Source: Hermatobates lingyangjiaoensis (taxonomy: Eukaryota; Arthropoda; Insecta; Hemiptera; Hermatobatidae). From it: a DNA stretch of 64,000 nucleotides. The position numbers and the translations under genes are program-made. Positions 1 to 13,086 of this stretch are shown piece after piece (the first letter of the stretch is position 1; the number at the start of each line of letters is the position of its first letter). The notes beneath the pieces were generated by a model. The model made no database searches. It had not been told where the DNA came from and was given only the letters and a program-made list of their open reading frames with translations. The DNA is taken from NCBI GenBank assembly GCA_026182355.1, contig JAPFBL010000002.1, positions 248,001-312,000 of the forward strand. Reading direction: 5' to 3'.

Positions 1-425
1 TTATTTTAAATCTATTACAATACAACATCTCAAATTTCATCAAAGTCAAGTAACACTAAGCCAGGATGGTTTTCAGAAGGTTCAAACACAGAAAGCCTGC
101 ACTTGAACAAACTGCCAAATACCATCGCTTCTGCAGTGCTAATATAAGCTTGGTTATGGCTTCAGATTACTATAACGTGGAGATGGAGCCCAATAACTAG
201 TTTTGTTCCAATTAAAAACAATATGTCGAAACTACAATAATCGATGTATTATTGTATTATTACAATATGTATGTACATATTATACATTATGTATCACAAT
301 TAATAAGCATTAATTGTGATTTTTCAGATTACATATAATGAAGGCAAAATCAATTATAAAACCAACAATTTCATTCATAGAGACTTCCTCTTTTACATGT
401 AAATATAAAAACAAAGTTGTATTAC

Positions 426-1954
426 TATTTGTCAGAGCCAAACAATGTCTGTAGCCACAAGAAATTTGTATAACATGGCAGGTTGCAAGACGGCGCACCA
501 ACTGAGGTCTAGAAATATACTGGGCTTCTGGTGTAGGGAAACCTAAAACATTATTGTAACTTTCAACTTTTAAACAAATTTATGAAAGGATCATCATGTT
601 AAAACGTATATCCAGAGTAAAAAAAAACCCAAAGAGTGGTCTACACTCAACTTTACTATAAGTAAACCCATCATAAAGCAAAAATTACCAATCACAAAAT
701 CGGATATGTACAGATAATCAAAAAATAACATTAGCAACACAAATTGAAATTAACTATTAATCAAATTAATAAATGGAACGAAAGATCAGCAATGTGATCT
801 GAGAAGTTTTCAATTAAGTAGGTAAAGTTTATTTAATTATATAGTTAATAAGTGTTGATTATCATTTCAGAGAGTTTATAAAAATAATAAATAGCAGGTA
901 ACACAAACTGAAATAAGTCATTAATCTAATCATTAATTAAAGGAATTATAAATTATGTAATCTTAAGAGTTATCAATTAGGGAAGCAGAATTAGAGTAAT
1001 TAATTATGGTTATTTTAATTATAACACTAATAATTTTATTACAAAATAAAGTAAAGAGCAATGAAGACAGATAAATGATCTATTAATATTAAAGAAATAT
1101 TGCTTCTGCACACTTCTTATCAATAAAGTTCCTAAGTATTCTGAAATCAGTGGACCTCTGAATTTGTCTTCGTTATAGGGAAAAGTTGTTACTATTCTCA
1201 ATGACAAAAATGTCTCCCTCATTCAGAAAACATTTTTGCCTAGTACAAACTAACCTCTGTAATTAATATAATCATACAACAACTTTCAAGGTTTATTAAT
1301 TCATGATTCAATTAAAAATTGCAGCCATAGAAGTCAAATAAGTAAAGCAGTAACACATTTTATTACTCATTCCAATTTATACTTTCTCAAGTAAGATTTC
1401 AACTAATTTAACTGTAAAAATAATCACTAATTTTAAAAAGCAATCCAATACCTAGTTGTCCGTGAGAGTTTGAGCCCCAAGTATATACTTGACCCCATTC
1501 ATTCAGACCTACTGAGTGTGATTCACTTGCCACAATGTCAGTCATTGAGAATGATTCTAAATTCTGTACCAGTTCTACAAAACAAAGGAAAGTCGTCACA
1601 AAATATTACACGCTATATTAGAAATGAAGCACCAAAAAAATAAAAAAATAAAACTCACGAAATCTGGTCCGAAGTTCATTATGTCCTAGTTGACCATAAT
1701 CATTGTTCCCACAAGAATATACCTTACCATTTTTTGTCAGTAATAAAGTATGAAATTTGCCGCAAGAAACTAGAAAAGTATTATACATTAATCTTTAGAA
1801 TGTACTATAAATCTTATTTTTCTGAGGATGAATCTTCACTTTTTTTAATATTGCTGATGTCTTCAAATTGAGCTTCAACTGGAGTAAATATATGTTGATC
1901 CTCTACGCCACCTAATCCTAGCTCTCCATTGGACGTATTCCCCCAACAATACAT
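426..1954 (-). CDS. HERC4: HERC4-like E3 ubiquitin ligase, N-terminal RCC1 exons (partial)
   Basis: Four exons join cleanly: 1954-1840, 1769-1659, 1574-1452 and 542-426. Each has AG/GT borders, and every intron is in phase 1. The start ATG at 1954 gives MYCWGNTSNGELGLGG, the typical opening of HERC3/HERC4 proteins, and lies 8 nt inside an exon with a TTGCAG acceptor at 1963-1968, so the 5' UTR is probably spliced. RCC1 signatures follow in order: ISCGKFHTLLLTKNGKVYSC, GNNDYGQLGH, VASESHSVGLNEWGQVYTWG, SNSHGQLG and ISCGYRHCLALTN. About 155 codons are present; known HERC4 proteins are about 1,050 residues with a C-terminal HECT ligase domain, which would lie left of the window. The RCC1 blades form a propeller thought to recruit substrate; HECT then transfers ubiquitin. 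The one intron in the set that exceeds 150 bp (1451-543) is about 0.9 kb. The family (RCC1-repeat protein) is near certain; HERC4 rather than HERC3 or RCBTB is likely from the first blade. Confidence 0.78.
612..663 (-). repeat. Solo terminal module of the 1.6-kb element family
   Basis: Read on the minus strand, this has the palindrome-like CTTATAGTAAAGTTGAGTG followed by a GAGTG/CACTC hairpin, matching the right end of the copies at 6575-8175 and 20850-22492. It lies inside the large HERC4 intron, without the element body. Confidence 0.55.
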
Positions 1955-1968
1955 TTTCCCACCTGCAA

Positions 1969-3324
1969 TTAATATATAACTATATGGAAAACAATTAATA
2001 CCAGAAATGCTCGACGGACTAATGTTTTAATTAACAAAGGAAACAAACATTCAACATTAATTTCCTGTTCCTATGATATTGTAAAATTCTTGTAACCAGA
2101 CCACCACACGATTTAATTGTGTTAAACACAAAAGGATATTGTTAATTTCGTCATGGTTCGAAACAACAAACTTTACCAAAATTTATAAAACTTCTAATTC
2201 TTTTTTATGTCAAATCCAAAACAGCATGATACAGAACATTTATTCAACCTTGACAGAAGTGTTGATGATAAGAAATCACCAGTGTTGTTTCGTAATGATT
2301 CGCAGGACTTATACCCTATTTCAAGTTTTACAGAAAATTATGGTAAATTATTATCTCTCAAATGTGTATCAAAATGTAAACTAAAACGAAATGTTTAGTC
2401 TTTTCAATGATTATTATATTCGTTTATATGGTTAGTCAGAATTTAAGATGTACTGAAAGCGAACTTCATAAGTGATCACATTACATAATACATCACTCTC
2501 TTCAACAAAAATGATTGAATCAAAAGCTTAATAATGAATAAATATTCGTAAAAAAGGACAATATATAATTCATTCTGAACTAAATACAATTCAGATATAA
2601 ATAACAAAATATAATGAATAATAACCACAAGCTAGTAGAAAACGCGATGCATATGCACTATAAGGACGCTACTATGGTTGAAAGGTTATATAAATAAGAA
2701 ATAACAGCATTTCACTATATAAACGTGCAATATAAATCAACAAACACCTAAATCACTGAAAAAAAATCCAGTTCCTCATCCAAAAGATGGCTGTTAAAAT
2801 GTGGCAGAAATAAAGTAGAAACACAAAAGAAGTAATTGAATTATTATTTAATATTTGTAGTGGCATCCAAAATAAAACATTACTTTTTTAGCATTTAGTG
2901 TTTTGGCTTATTTTAGACTTCATAGTGTCTGTTGAAAGTTGTACACGCCACAGGTCGCACTGACAGACAAAGTTTAATTACATATATTTATAGTTTTATA
3001 GCATTTTGTGAAATAAAATTCCTTATTATTTTAGGTAATATTGAAAAATGGAAAAGGAATTTATTGTTCTCTATGTAAAAAATAATATTCATTTTAGCCT
3101 ACACATATTCCAGAAACTTTAAAGTGAGTATTAATATAAATGATCATGATAAACATTTCAAGAATTTAAAGCATTGGAAGAACAGATATTACACATAAAA
3201 AGACAAATATTAATTTCCATCTACAGAATCTTATTAGAAAATAATTTTGTTTGGAAATAATTATTACAAATTTATTATGATGAAAATGGATGTCAACACA
3301 TCAACAGATTCAACACAATTGAAC
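1969..3324. other. Non-coding stretch upstream of HERC4-like exons
   Basis: Very AT-rich. The open frames at 2139-2398 lack splice borders or recognisable domains. An upstream non-coding HERC4 exon and promoter would be expected somewhere here, but I cannot place them. Confidence 0.4.
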
Positions 3325-3776
3325 TCATTGTAGGTTACAAACCTAATGTAATGGTCTCCACATATAAAAATTTAATGGTATAAACAACGCGTTTCGAACA
3401 CGTAGTGTTCTTCCTCAGGCATTAACTAAAAAATACAATGTCATCAGAGAGTTATCTATAGTACAAAATAAAAATAAAATAAGGAAGAGAGTACGAACCT
3501 AAGGGTGAGTGTCTGTGGTACAACTGACTGGGAATAGGATGGCGGTGGGTGAGGGTATAGGGTACATCTGTTTCATATTAGGATGCAGGTACATTTCATT
3601 GTTATTTTTTTCCTAAAGGTTAGGCTGAGCCTTTACATTTGCTTTAAGACTAAGTGTAGGAAACATATTGAGAACTATAACGAAATACAAACAAATATAG
3701 GAATAAGGAGAAATAGAACTTTTTTTTATAGCTTTTCATTATTTCACTATTTCATTAGCTTTTTACCCTACAATGA
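3325..3776. mobile_element. Foldback/terminal-repeat element, TCATTGTAGGG family, longer copy
   Basis: It begins TCATTGTAGGTTACAAACCT and ends in the inverted form AGCTTTTTACCCTACAATGA. The first 135 bp are the reverse complement of the short copy at 24403-24583. Inside, the minus strand has CTGAGGA (3418-3412), then an inverted repeat GAACAC/GTGTTC, then GAAA (3395-3392), resembling a hammerhead ribozyme core. The middle (3460-3750) is AT-rich, with a 65-codon open frame at 3583-3780 that shows no recognisable domain. A Penelope-type terminal unit is the likeliest origin; a MITE is the alternative. Confidence 0.6.
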
Positions 3777-4426
3777 ATAAATACCACATAATAACTGATT
3801 GCACTAAGTTATAATTGAATTCATTTAATTTATTGACAATAAGTTTTATTATTATTGTGCTATAGTTTTAATACATCTGAAAAACAGCCACATTAAACTA
3901 AAACTTCATTTAAATTGACAGTCAATGGTTTGATAATTAGGATAATTAGTATCAAATGTTTACTAGTAGCAAATGTGGGAAAAATCTTTTCAATAGTTAC
4001 TTGAATAGGTAACATTTAGGAAAATGTTAAATTATTAATGTGAATACTACAAGAACGTTTAAATGTACTGAAATTATATATTCTGGATATATCAGGCAGT
4101 GACGTATGGTGAGGTTCATAGGAGATGAGGCAATGGCTTCATCACAGTCAGATTTACAAACCTACATCCTAACTGAGGTTAAGCCTCAGTCTTCTGGGCG
4201 GTAGATCTGCACCTGGGCTTAACCTCAATCGTTGATTGTTCCTTTATTTATTTTTTCTATAAGTTGTTATTAGCTTTTAATTTTATTTGAGTTAACCATT
4301 TTTCTTTTGTGCTAGTCAGGTGATTAAAAGATTTCTACTTTTTAAGTAAACTAGGCTAATATCATGTAACTAATTTAAAAACAATAAATAGAATGTGATA
4401 ACTGAAATACGTTACCCACTCACAAA
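3777..4426. other. Non-coding AT-rich stretch
   Basis: No supported gene. At 4160-4225 the two near-complementary segments ACTGAGGTTAAGCC and GGGCTTAACCTCAA form a short imperfect inverted repeat. Confidence 0.4.
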
Positions 4427-4562
4427 CAATCGGGGTTCAGGTCAATCCTTTAGGTTCAAAATCAAACCTACTTTTGACTACGTTTATAGGCAATTGAAAG
4501 TAATTCAAATTTCTAATGAGAGTTTGATTTTGAACAAAGAAAATTGATAGAATCCCGATTAC
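4427..4562. repeat. Short palindromic repeat, ATCGGGGTTC family
   Basis: The left arm (4427 onwards, CAATCGGGGTTCAGGTCAAT) and right arm (reverse complement of about 4517-4562) pair imperfectly over about 45 bp, both running into TTCAAAATCAAAC. A related single arm lies at 39040-39130, where it precedes a GAAACGTTGG motif. The sequence is an old foldback element of about 136 bp. Confidence 0.5.
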
Positions 4563-4608
4563 ATAATACACCTATATATTAGAGTTAGGCATGTCGAATA
4601 CTCTAGCG

Positions 4609-5250
4609 CAGGAGTGTCAAAGTCAAAATGGACGGAGGGCCACATAAAAAATGTAGCAACAAGCCGATGGCCGGACTGATCAAATGTTTATTGATTTTTT
4701 TTTAAAATGACCACATATAGTGTAGTGAACGAAATCGAACCTACTGAAAACCTAACAAATATATTGCAATATGTTCGGATAAATGAAGCAATATTTTCTT
4801 ATGGCTTTGTCAGTCATTTTTAATTTTCAACAGCGCAAAAGACAAATTTCCTTTATATATAAATCCCCATAACATGAACATTAAATGTTTGAAGTGGTAT
4901 TATTCAAGGCAGCATCAGTATATTTTCTCATTTAGACATACAGGTTTTCCAGCTAGCTCCGTGAACATGTACTTTGACTCCCACCTTGTTTGAAACCACC
5001 GGTTCTCAGTGCCCCCTTCCGTTTTGCCATTTTTGAAGGGTATCTGAAAGTTAACTTTTCCTATTATGCTAATGACTGCTGATTAATTATGAAATGAAGC
5101 CACGCTCGCTGCATCGTCTTTGCATTGTGGAAAATGTAGTATTGGTGCGTGTAAAACTTCTGCAGCCTGCGGGTCGGTTTTAATAATAAACTAATATCAT
5201 CCTGCAGGCCATAGAAAACCCTCTCGCGGGGCTTCACTCTGACATATGGG
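4609..5250. mobile_element. Degenerate hAT-type non-autonomous transposon
   Basis: The left end CAGGAGTGTCAAAGTC and the GGAGGGCCACATAAAAAATG that follows match the widespread hAT/Charlie-like terminal pattern. The right end (GCGGGGCTTCACTCTGACAT) is its decayed inverse. Flanking 8-mers, CTCTAGCG and TTCTAAAG, agree at five positions and may be an old target duplication. The interior has no intact transposase. Assignment rests on terminal sequence only. Confidence 0.5.
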
Positions 5251-5429
5251 TTCTAAAGTATAGGAATGTTAAAAGATATATGTTCTGAAATGTTTACAAA
5301 TTTACATGTCTGTGGGATGGATGTATATCGAAAGCGTTGTTTCACATCCGTATGCCACACCATTTAAAAAAGCGGAATGACATTTGACAAACATAACGTT
5401 TCGAGGTATTCATTGTTCATTTTTGTCGT

Positions 5430-5560
5430 TCTTGCTTTGCTTTAAGCAAAGTACAGTAATCAGGAAAAAAATCAATCTCGAGATTTTGACAAACTTACAA
5501 GTTTTGAGGTCCTGAAGTCCTTTTTTTTTTAACTTTTTCCGATCATGTCTTTGTATAGGT
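5430..5560 (+). repeat. Diverged left end of the 1.6-kb element family
   Basis: Contains CTTTGCTTTAAGCAAAGTAC, then AATCTCGAGATTTTGACAAA and a match to the GTTTTGAGGTCCTGAAGTCC segment near the left end of the copies at 6575 and 22492. The body is missing or unrecognisable beyond about 5560. Confidence 0.5.
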
Positions 5561-6574
5561 GACTGTTTTTGTGTGATCATAAAAAGATATGTTTTGATGT
5601 TATTTATATACAAATGTGTACAGACTGTGAACTTAAAGATAAAAGCGGTACTTAAGAGTACCAAGCGAAGGACTCCCACAACAATGGATCAGCAGAAATT
5701 AATGCCATACCAATTAATCAAAACTTCCCTTGACACATAGAGGGAACTTTTCCGCATACCAACATGTTAAAACTCTCTGGTCGTCTTGTCACAGGATCCA
5801 CGTGCTCCCGTCACCTGAATGCACACTACAGTGAGACGGGATCATGAACGCTAACCTCCTGTTCACATTCAATGATCTTGACTTCAGACAACATGATGAT
5901 GTTGCAGACGATGGAAAAATCACCAACTTTACTCCTTAGCCACCTAATGGATCAAATGTCCCCCTCCAAATTTTTTAAAAAATAATTCACAATATGGAGT
6001 TATTGTCATGCTAGTGATAATAACCTTTGTAATTCGACGTTGCACACAAACGATTAATTGAATGCTAGTTTGTTTGAAACCCCACAAAAGAGTGTTCATA
6101 AAGATTTAAAAGAAGTTGAAATGTTCGGAACTTCGTTTGTGGAGTCTGTAAAGTTTGGTACCTAGTTTGGTGAAATAGCTTGTGACTTCAAAAACAGTGC
6201 GTTTTTTAAAAAAAAAAACCTTGAAAAGAAATTATTCCCTTTTTCATTGATACAATTGTATTTTTTTTTTTGCTATAATAAGTTTGATATTATAACAATG
6301 TATTTGGTTTATTGCTTTGCTATCATTATATATTTGTACTTAGTAACTACGATTCCTCGTGATATGTATATTCTTCAGTATGACATATACTATATTATTT
6401 ATGCTTCAGCTAAAAAATGAATTTTCCCTCCGAGGGAGTATTGAAGCAGTGTTGTATTACACATGTTTGTGTCAGCTTACTATTAGTTTTTATATATCTA
6501 TATTTAAATGTTTGAATAACGCTCATTAATAAGCACTAAAATTTTTCTTAAATTTTGTTTCCAATAACAATTTA
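5561..6574. other. Non-coding stretch
   Basis: A GC-richer patch at about 5740-5930 has no open frame or domain I can recognise. The rest is AT-rich with homopolymer runs. Confidence 0.35.
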
Positions 6575-8175
6575 TTACTTTACTATAAGTAAAGTATAGT
6601 GATCGTGAAAAAATTCGATCTCGAGATTTTGACGGAATTACATGTTTTGATGTCCCAGAAGTCGTTTTATGAAGTTTTTACGATGATGTCTGTGTGTGTG
6701 TGGGTGGGTGTGTGAGTGTGTTAGCATTGCTTATTACCATGATACGGTCCAAAATCTACGGTACACAAAAATGGGCCCCATAAAGACGAAGATCCCTATT
6801 GTTTGGGAAGAATTATGCATGATGGGAAAGTCACTTTTTTTGCCAAAAACTGTTTTTTAGAAAACATTTATTTCTCCTAAACTGATAACCCTAGAGTTTT
6901 GAAATTTTGACATTATCTTTGAGGTTACAAATGGAACAAACGAAAAATATATTCAGAATTTTAAATCAACAGGAAATATTTTTTTTTCAATAAAATGTAC
7001 AAATTTTGACTTATAATTCAATCTCAAACATTGTGAGAGGAATTACAAGCCATACTGTTTGACGGATCAAAATGAAACTATGCCTATAAATAGAACATTA
7101 TGTGAAGAATGAGTTGACATATTTTTTTTCAAAATTACATTCGCTAAAGGGGCGTTACAGTACGATTTCTGTTTTCAGAAAAAGTTTTTTTGACGCTAAA
7201 CGGCTCATTAAAAAAAATGAAAATTTGACAAAAATGGAACAAAAAATTAGCTATTCATAAAAAAAATTCATGAAGTTTCAATTACGGGAAAGAGCAATAA
7301 CGCTATAAAAACTGTTTGTTTATCCTAGACTAAGACATCACCTACTATACTTGTCGATTTTTTTATATTTTTTTACATTGTTTACATTGACTTAGAAATT
7401 TTTTGAGCGAATCCACTGAGATGAAATTGATATTTATAAAGGAACAATTTAAAATGTTTATTGACTTATATGAGATGTAAGAGGAATAATATTGTGCAGG
7501 AAAATGATAACACTCACTCAGAAAAAATTCGTATATATGTTATTTGACAAAGAGGAAGGAAAATGATCTTATTAAATACTAAGAAGCCATAAAAATTCCC
7601 ATTATAATAATTCTGTAAAAAAACCAAAATGTAAAAGATAATTCAGAAATGAAAACTTTCGTTTAAAGATTAATAAATGTAATTATTGTACATCTTTAAT
7701 TATAAATCACCTTAAAACAACATTTTCTTCGCTGTTTATGATGTTTTTCAGAGAAAAAAAGGGTATTTTCCTGTTTTAAATTTGAAAATTTTACTTTAAT
7801 AATCAATGTAGAAGGATGTCAAGAAAAACGATGTAAGAAATCCATTGGCTATTTGAACAAAAGCCATGTTCTCTTGTAGGAGTATATTTCGTATCAAGAA
7901 ATGTTCACTTTGGTTTTTCAAAAATGTATTACTGCTGTAGTTATACTAATATAATTATTTGCATCAGCTGTGTGATGTACAAAAATAAGCTTATATATTG
8001 ATATATCTTTCAAACACTATCTGTACTACCTCAGGAATGAAAGACTAATAATCATATCCCATTTAGATGTTTACGTTATGCTTAAATGAGACGTTATGTG
8101 TTATATACTCAAGAAATTTGATATTAAGTTACTTATAGTAAAGCTGAGTGTAGGCCACTCCAGATTTTTCTTCGT
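6575..8175 (+). mobile_element. 1.6-kb non-coding interspersed element, copy A
   Basis: Starts near TTACTTTACTATAAGTAAAG and ends at GTAGGCCACTCCAGATTTTT. Essentially the whole length reappears in reverse orientation at 20850-22492, with scattered substitutions and a small insertion/deletion near the GT-rich stretch at 6695-6725. Both ends carry a CTTTACTATAAGTAAAG-like palindrome; the right end adds a GAGTG-TAGGC-CACTC hairpin. No long ORF is present, so it would be non-autonomous. The hairpin near the 3' end invites comparison with Helitrons, but no clear CTRR terminus is seen; class unresolved. Confidence 0.65.
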
Positions 8176-11100
8176 AATTTTTTTGTTGTTGATAAAATAA
8201 AGGTAAATAAATTTACCTGCGGATGACTAAGTGCTGGTTAACATTCAGAGAACATAGTCATGCACACTGCAACTTTCTTTCACTGGTTATTGTAATCACA
8301 ATGGATTCGACTGTCTATTATTCTAACCTTTATGTCAAAAAAGGTTACATTAATCGAAGTAACATGGTTTTTTTATTACTTTCTGGAATATTAATCCTTA
8401 TAGTTTTTTTTTGTTTTGTGGGGTACTAAAACCCAACCCACATTTAGCAATCCATAAGGTTATTGATGAGAATATCACACTACCTTATTGTAATGAGCTA
8501 TCACTTTTAAAAAAACTGAAATTCTTATGAAATTAGACTAGTTTCTAATTGTTTCTAAATCTAAACAATTAGATTGTTTCTACATTATTTCAATTTAAAA
8601 ATCTAAATTTCTTAAGTTTTTGTGAATAAGAGCTAGTAGTCAAACTCAATATACTGTACAGTTTACCCAATCAAACTAAATTTGATTCTTAAGTGTTCGT
8701 CCAAAATAATTCCGTGCTAAGTAGTTGATTTTTAAAGTAACAGTGCCTTATTAAATTTATTAATTAATAATTCATTTTTATTATTATTAATAAATATTTA
8801 ATAAACTTATTCTAAAATATTTAAAAATCCCAAAAACTTAATTTTTCTACAGAAATACACTTCAAAGTTATCTTAGTTATACACTTTGAAAATATCAGGC
8901 TAACTATTTCATATATTCATAATTCGTTGATAGAACTCAAATAAAATTAATCTAAGAGTCAAAACCTAATTGTTTTATTGGTTTAATACGTTGATGTTAT
9001 TGCTAATGTCCTATTTAATTAAATACATCCTAAGGAAAGGAAAGCGGATTTTTAAACATTTCTTAACTGACAGAAAAAAAACATATATTGAATTAGGAAT
9101 AACTATAACCAGATTTTCAAAATGCAGCTTAGTCAATAAATTTTCAAATTATGCTAAACATAGGTATTTATATATTTTTAGTTTTTTAAGCCAATATTAA
9201 TGTAATTTTAAATTAATAATTGTAGGGTAAAAATTGAATAAAAAATGTTTCATAGTAACAAAATAAGTTTTATATAAATTAATAAACGAATGGGTTTTAA
9301 AAAAATATAATCAACTGATATCCAATAGCCGTTTATTTGATTATATTAATCCAAAACAGACTATAAATATGGTCCAATTAGTTTGTTTAAACGGTTTAAA
9401 ATTTACTGAAACATTTTGAATATAATAAATTGTAATCTTAAATAAATCGGAAAACTCTGGTAGTTTTTAAGAATTGAATGCTTACCAAATTTGATTAAAT
9501 TTTAAGTTAGTTTACTTTATACCCATATTTCTATCTGTAAATCTGTAAGGGGTATTATCATTCTTTTTTAAAATTTGTTGTGATCCTAAGCATAAATTAA
9601 CAGGACTTTTGTAAATGCATATAATGTTGATACTACTGAAAATAAAAAGAGTTAAAATAGCATAAAAAAGTGAATGAATGGTATACAAGAATAAATCCTT
9701 ACTAAGACTATTATATAGTTTGTCAATAACAAACATGAGAACTTGCCTCTAATCCATTTTGGACGCGTCCTTTACTCTTAAAGCTTAAGTGAGTGCTGCC
9801 TGTCCAGAAGGTCCGTCTTCTTCCTCATGGTTATCTGCAATCTACTATTTATTCCAATCCTTATATTAAAAATTGATATTCATCACTAGAAATTGAGAAG
9901 TATGTTGAACATGACCTAACTTCCTTGGCTGAATCATTGTACCGATTGATTAAAAGTTGCACTCCGACATTATATATATTTCTGTTCTGATCTCATCGCA
10001 GTTTTCCTATTATGAATAATAGTAATTAATATAAAACTTCTTCCTTAATATTAATCTTAAAAATACCTAGTACTTTTGAACTGGCAGACTTGTTCTAGGA
10101 TATGATAGCTGATCGAAGCTTTCATTTTATCAATAATCAAACTTTAACCTTCCTTCCTAGAGTTATTGATAAAATAATTATATTTTTTCAGTCACTTGTA
10201 AGTTCATTTGGATTGAATAACACTGACTTTTGTAATACATTCATGTAGGGTAACTCCCCAACTTCATAAACCTCATTTCTTCATTTTCTAGGAAAGCTGA
10301 ATGAAATTATGGTGATAACTAATTTATTGGATTTAAAAACATCTCATGTATACATGAATGTATTTGGAATTTATTTCTAAAGCATATGTGTGGATATGAG
10401 TTCCATTAAGCTCCGCACTTTTCTTGGGGAGCACCAAGAAGTCCACTTATTTTTTACAAAACCGACCAACTCTGACGAAACCCAGTCGATAAGTCCAAAT
10501 GGGTTTCCGTATTGAATTGTATATCAGTCTTCACTATCTAACAGAAGTTTTGAGTATTCTTGTCCTGCAAGTAAGAAATATAACATTGTAGAGGTCACAC
10601 TGTTTAATTCTCATCAAATAAATATTGTTTGTAATCAAAGGTTGGTTAAAATTTAGTCTTCATTTAATTATTGGATGAATTTGCATCTTAAATACTATTA
10701 ATAGTAGGTATTCACCATATTTTAGAGTGGGTGTTTTGTATCACTAGAAATTCTACTGTTCCAGTAGAACAGGGCAAAATATAGGCGCATGTTGCTATTT
10801 TAAAAAATCGAAATATATCAAAAATATTTTCAAATGTAATATGTAATATTGAATATGTGTGGATAATCATTGTAAGCCTCAGCCAAATAGATAGTCTATA
10901 GCGTTGCTAAAAGGAAATGTACTGCTAGGGCTATACTATCAAAGTGTCACCTCGAAATTGTTTTCAAGCTGAGGTTTAACTTTTAAAGTTTTTTTTATTT
11001 ATTATTATTTTTGCACTTAACACTTTCATCTTAAAAGTCAATATATGTCACAAAAATATAAGGAAAACAGAAGGAACATTAGGCGTGTGAAAGATTTAAA

Positions 11101-11614
11101 AAGAACAAAGCAAGAAACAAATTCCATTAAAAATCTATTGATCAATTATTATGTCGAATTGCCTTGTCCTTCTACTACTACATATAAACAGTGTTTTAGT
11201 TAAATTACTTGGCACACGGAAGATAAGCCAACTTTAGATGAATATATTTGACTGAAATGTACTTTCTTCAACAGACGAAACTGGAGACTTTAGCTTTATT
11301 GATAACAATTGTTTATATTAAGACTTTCTAAATATTATCAATATATTTTTAACAAAGCATTTTGAACTTTAAAATAATTTTTGAATGAACTTATAGTTTT
11401 CTTTGCTTAATTTACTTATTACTTAATATATGATTAGGTTGATTTTAACTTTCTTTCTTAACAACTCAATAATCCTTAATTAATTTTTTATGGGATAATT
11501 AACGTTATACTGTTGTTGTCTGGGAAACTAGTCTGAATTTAAAAAAAAGGGACTCTAATTAAGCTGATTTTATTTTATAAATGTTCATTGTCACCAGTGA
11601 GGCCTCACCTCTTA
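8176..11614. other. Long non-coding stretch
   Basis: AT-rich throughout. Open frames at 8223-8429, 8970-9200 and 9512-9736 are rich in Leu, Ile, Phe and Lys, as expected from composition, and have no motifs or splice borders. A GC-richer patch at 9740-9830 is unexplained. Confidence 0.4.
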
Positions 11615-11690
11615 TTTGAGCTGAGGCCTTAGTTCTGCAGGTATCGTCTACACATCTTGAGGGTTTTTTCAGGACAATCTTCTTTAAAAA
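11615..11690 (-). pseudogene. Partial duplicate of the terminal exon of the 168-residue gene
   Basis: This segment nearly repeats 13105-13176, the 3' coding part of the terminal exon. I see two substitutions and an extra G in a G run at 11661-11663. Read on the minus strand the extra base shifts the frame within the KKPQEV codons, so the copy cannot encode the same C terminus. It lies about 1.4 kb downstream of the real exon in the same orientation, suggesting a small tandem duplication or a decayed alternative last exon. Confidence 0.7.
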
Positions 11691-13074
11691 ATGCAGGTTA
11701 GTATTTATTCATCTTCAAGAATTTACATTTCAACTTGAATTACCAAAGTACAGTGTAAGGATTCATTCTTAATATTTCAGAGTGAAAGCTTACAATATGA
11801 TTCATTGGAACTCCTTAGTAAATCATATGAAAAAGTTTCATCAAGCATTTGTGGCAAAAGGAATAGAACAAAAACATAAATAATCAATTTATATTTATGC
11901 AACAAACAATACAACGCTAACGTAAATTATTTCTGATGCATTTCCCAATTTTTAATAAGAAATGAACTTTTAACTAAGAGATATCTAAAACATGTTTAAA
12001 AAGTAACAAATACTGTTAAATTAATAATTATGACATACCTACCGTTTAATTCTATTAATTAATGCAAAATTGACTAGTAACAAAATGAATGTGTCTGAAT
12101 AGTAAAAAATGTAATAAAAAATGGATGTCAATCGGAAAGAGTCTCATTCATTTTACTCTAAAATTTTAAAAATATCAATTGACATTGTTATGAGTGAATA
12201 GGAACAACGACCAATATATCATCTATATTAGCTGTGAAATGGAAGGAATGAAAGCAACAATGAAATAAAAATAATCTTAATTTATACAACGTGAAGTTTT
12301 GCAAATTTTTTCCAGCTAGAGTAGTACAATCTACTATTTTATTAAGTACTAAATTGTTTTTGTGACCAATTTAAACAAGGGTTAATGCAGCATTATAATA
12401 GTAAGATTAATTGCAGAGCTCAATATGAGCCAAACTTTACATGGAACAAACCATATTTCTGTGTGCTAAACTTCAAGGAAATAGAATGTTCCATTCCGTT
12501 TAAAAAATATTGTCTAGTCTATATTCATAATGGGTTTTTAAAAGAAAAATGATCAAATACTATACAAATGGAAAACGCCCAAATTTTTAACAAGTTTAAA
12601 ATTTATCAATTTTAATATTGAAAGTAATAAATTTCATAAAACTTTCGACAAACAAATTAATTATTCCATGAAATTAGTGAATATGACTCTCACATATATG
12701 TAGTATTGAAGTTAATAAACTAAATATAAAGGCAACGATGGCACATGAAATGGCTCAGGGAATATGTAACCGGTTTCAATTGACACCTAAGAAAACATTT
12801 AACAAACATGAGGCTTCGTTATCACCGATCAACAAATACTTATATTTTCCATTTCCTACTATATTTAAAGAGAACTTCTATTAAAGAGATTCTGATTTAT
12901 AATTATAATGTTCAATTCGGTAGACAAATTGGTAACGTTCTAACTGTACATTAATTATATACATAAATATTTACATAACTACATAAATAACTTAAAAAGT
13001 ATATTATTGGTATTGCTAACCAAAATGAAATTGACAATCAATTCTGTTGACATATATAAATATTTCTTTCGATT
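11691..13074. other. Non-coding stretch between duplicated exon copies
   Basis: AT-rich; nothing recognisable as gene, repeat or RNA. Confidence 0.4.
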
Positions 13075-13080
13075 TTTATT
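13075..13080 (-). terminator. Polyadenylation signal AATAAA
   Basis: AATAAA on the minus strand begins 7 nt after the TGA stop (13089-13087) of the 168-residue gene. This is close to the stop, so a longer 3' UTR with a second signal is possible. Confidence 0.4.
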
Positions 13081-13086
13081 TCATAT

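Noticed and set aside
66..200. 44-codon plus-strand ORF beginning MVFRRFKHRKPALEQTAKYH
   Set aside because: Short, on the strand opposite the HERC4-like gene and inside its expected intron. No motif or splice support, so it is left out of the annotation.
6575..8175. LTR retrotransposon with the 1.6-kb element as an LTR
   Set aside because: The two copies are in opposite orientation, and no gag, pol, primer-binding site or polypurine tract lies between them.
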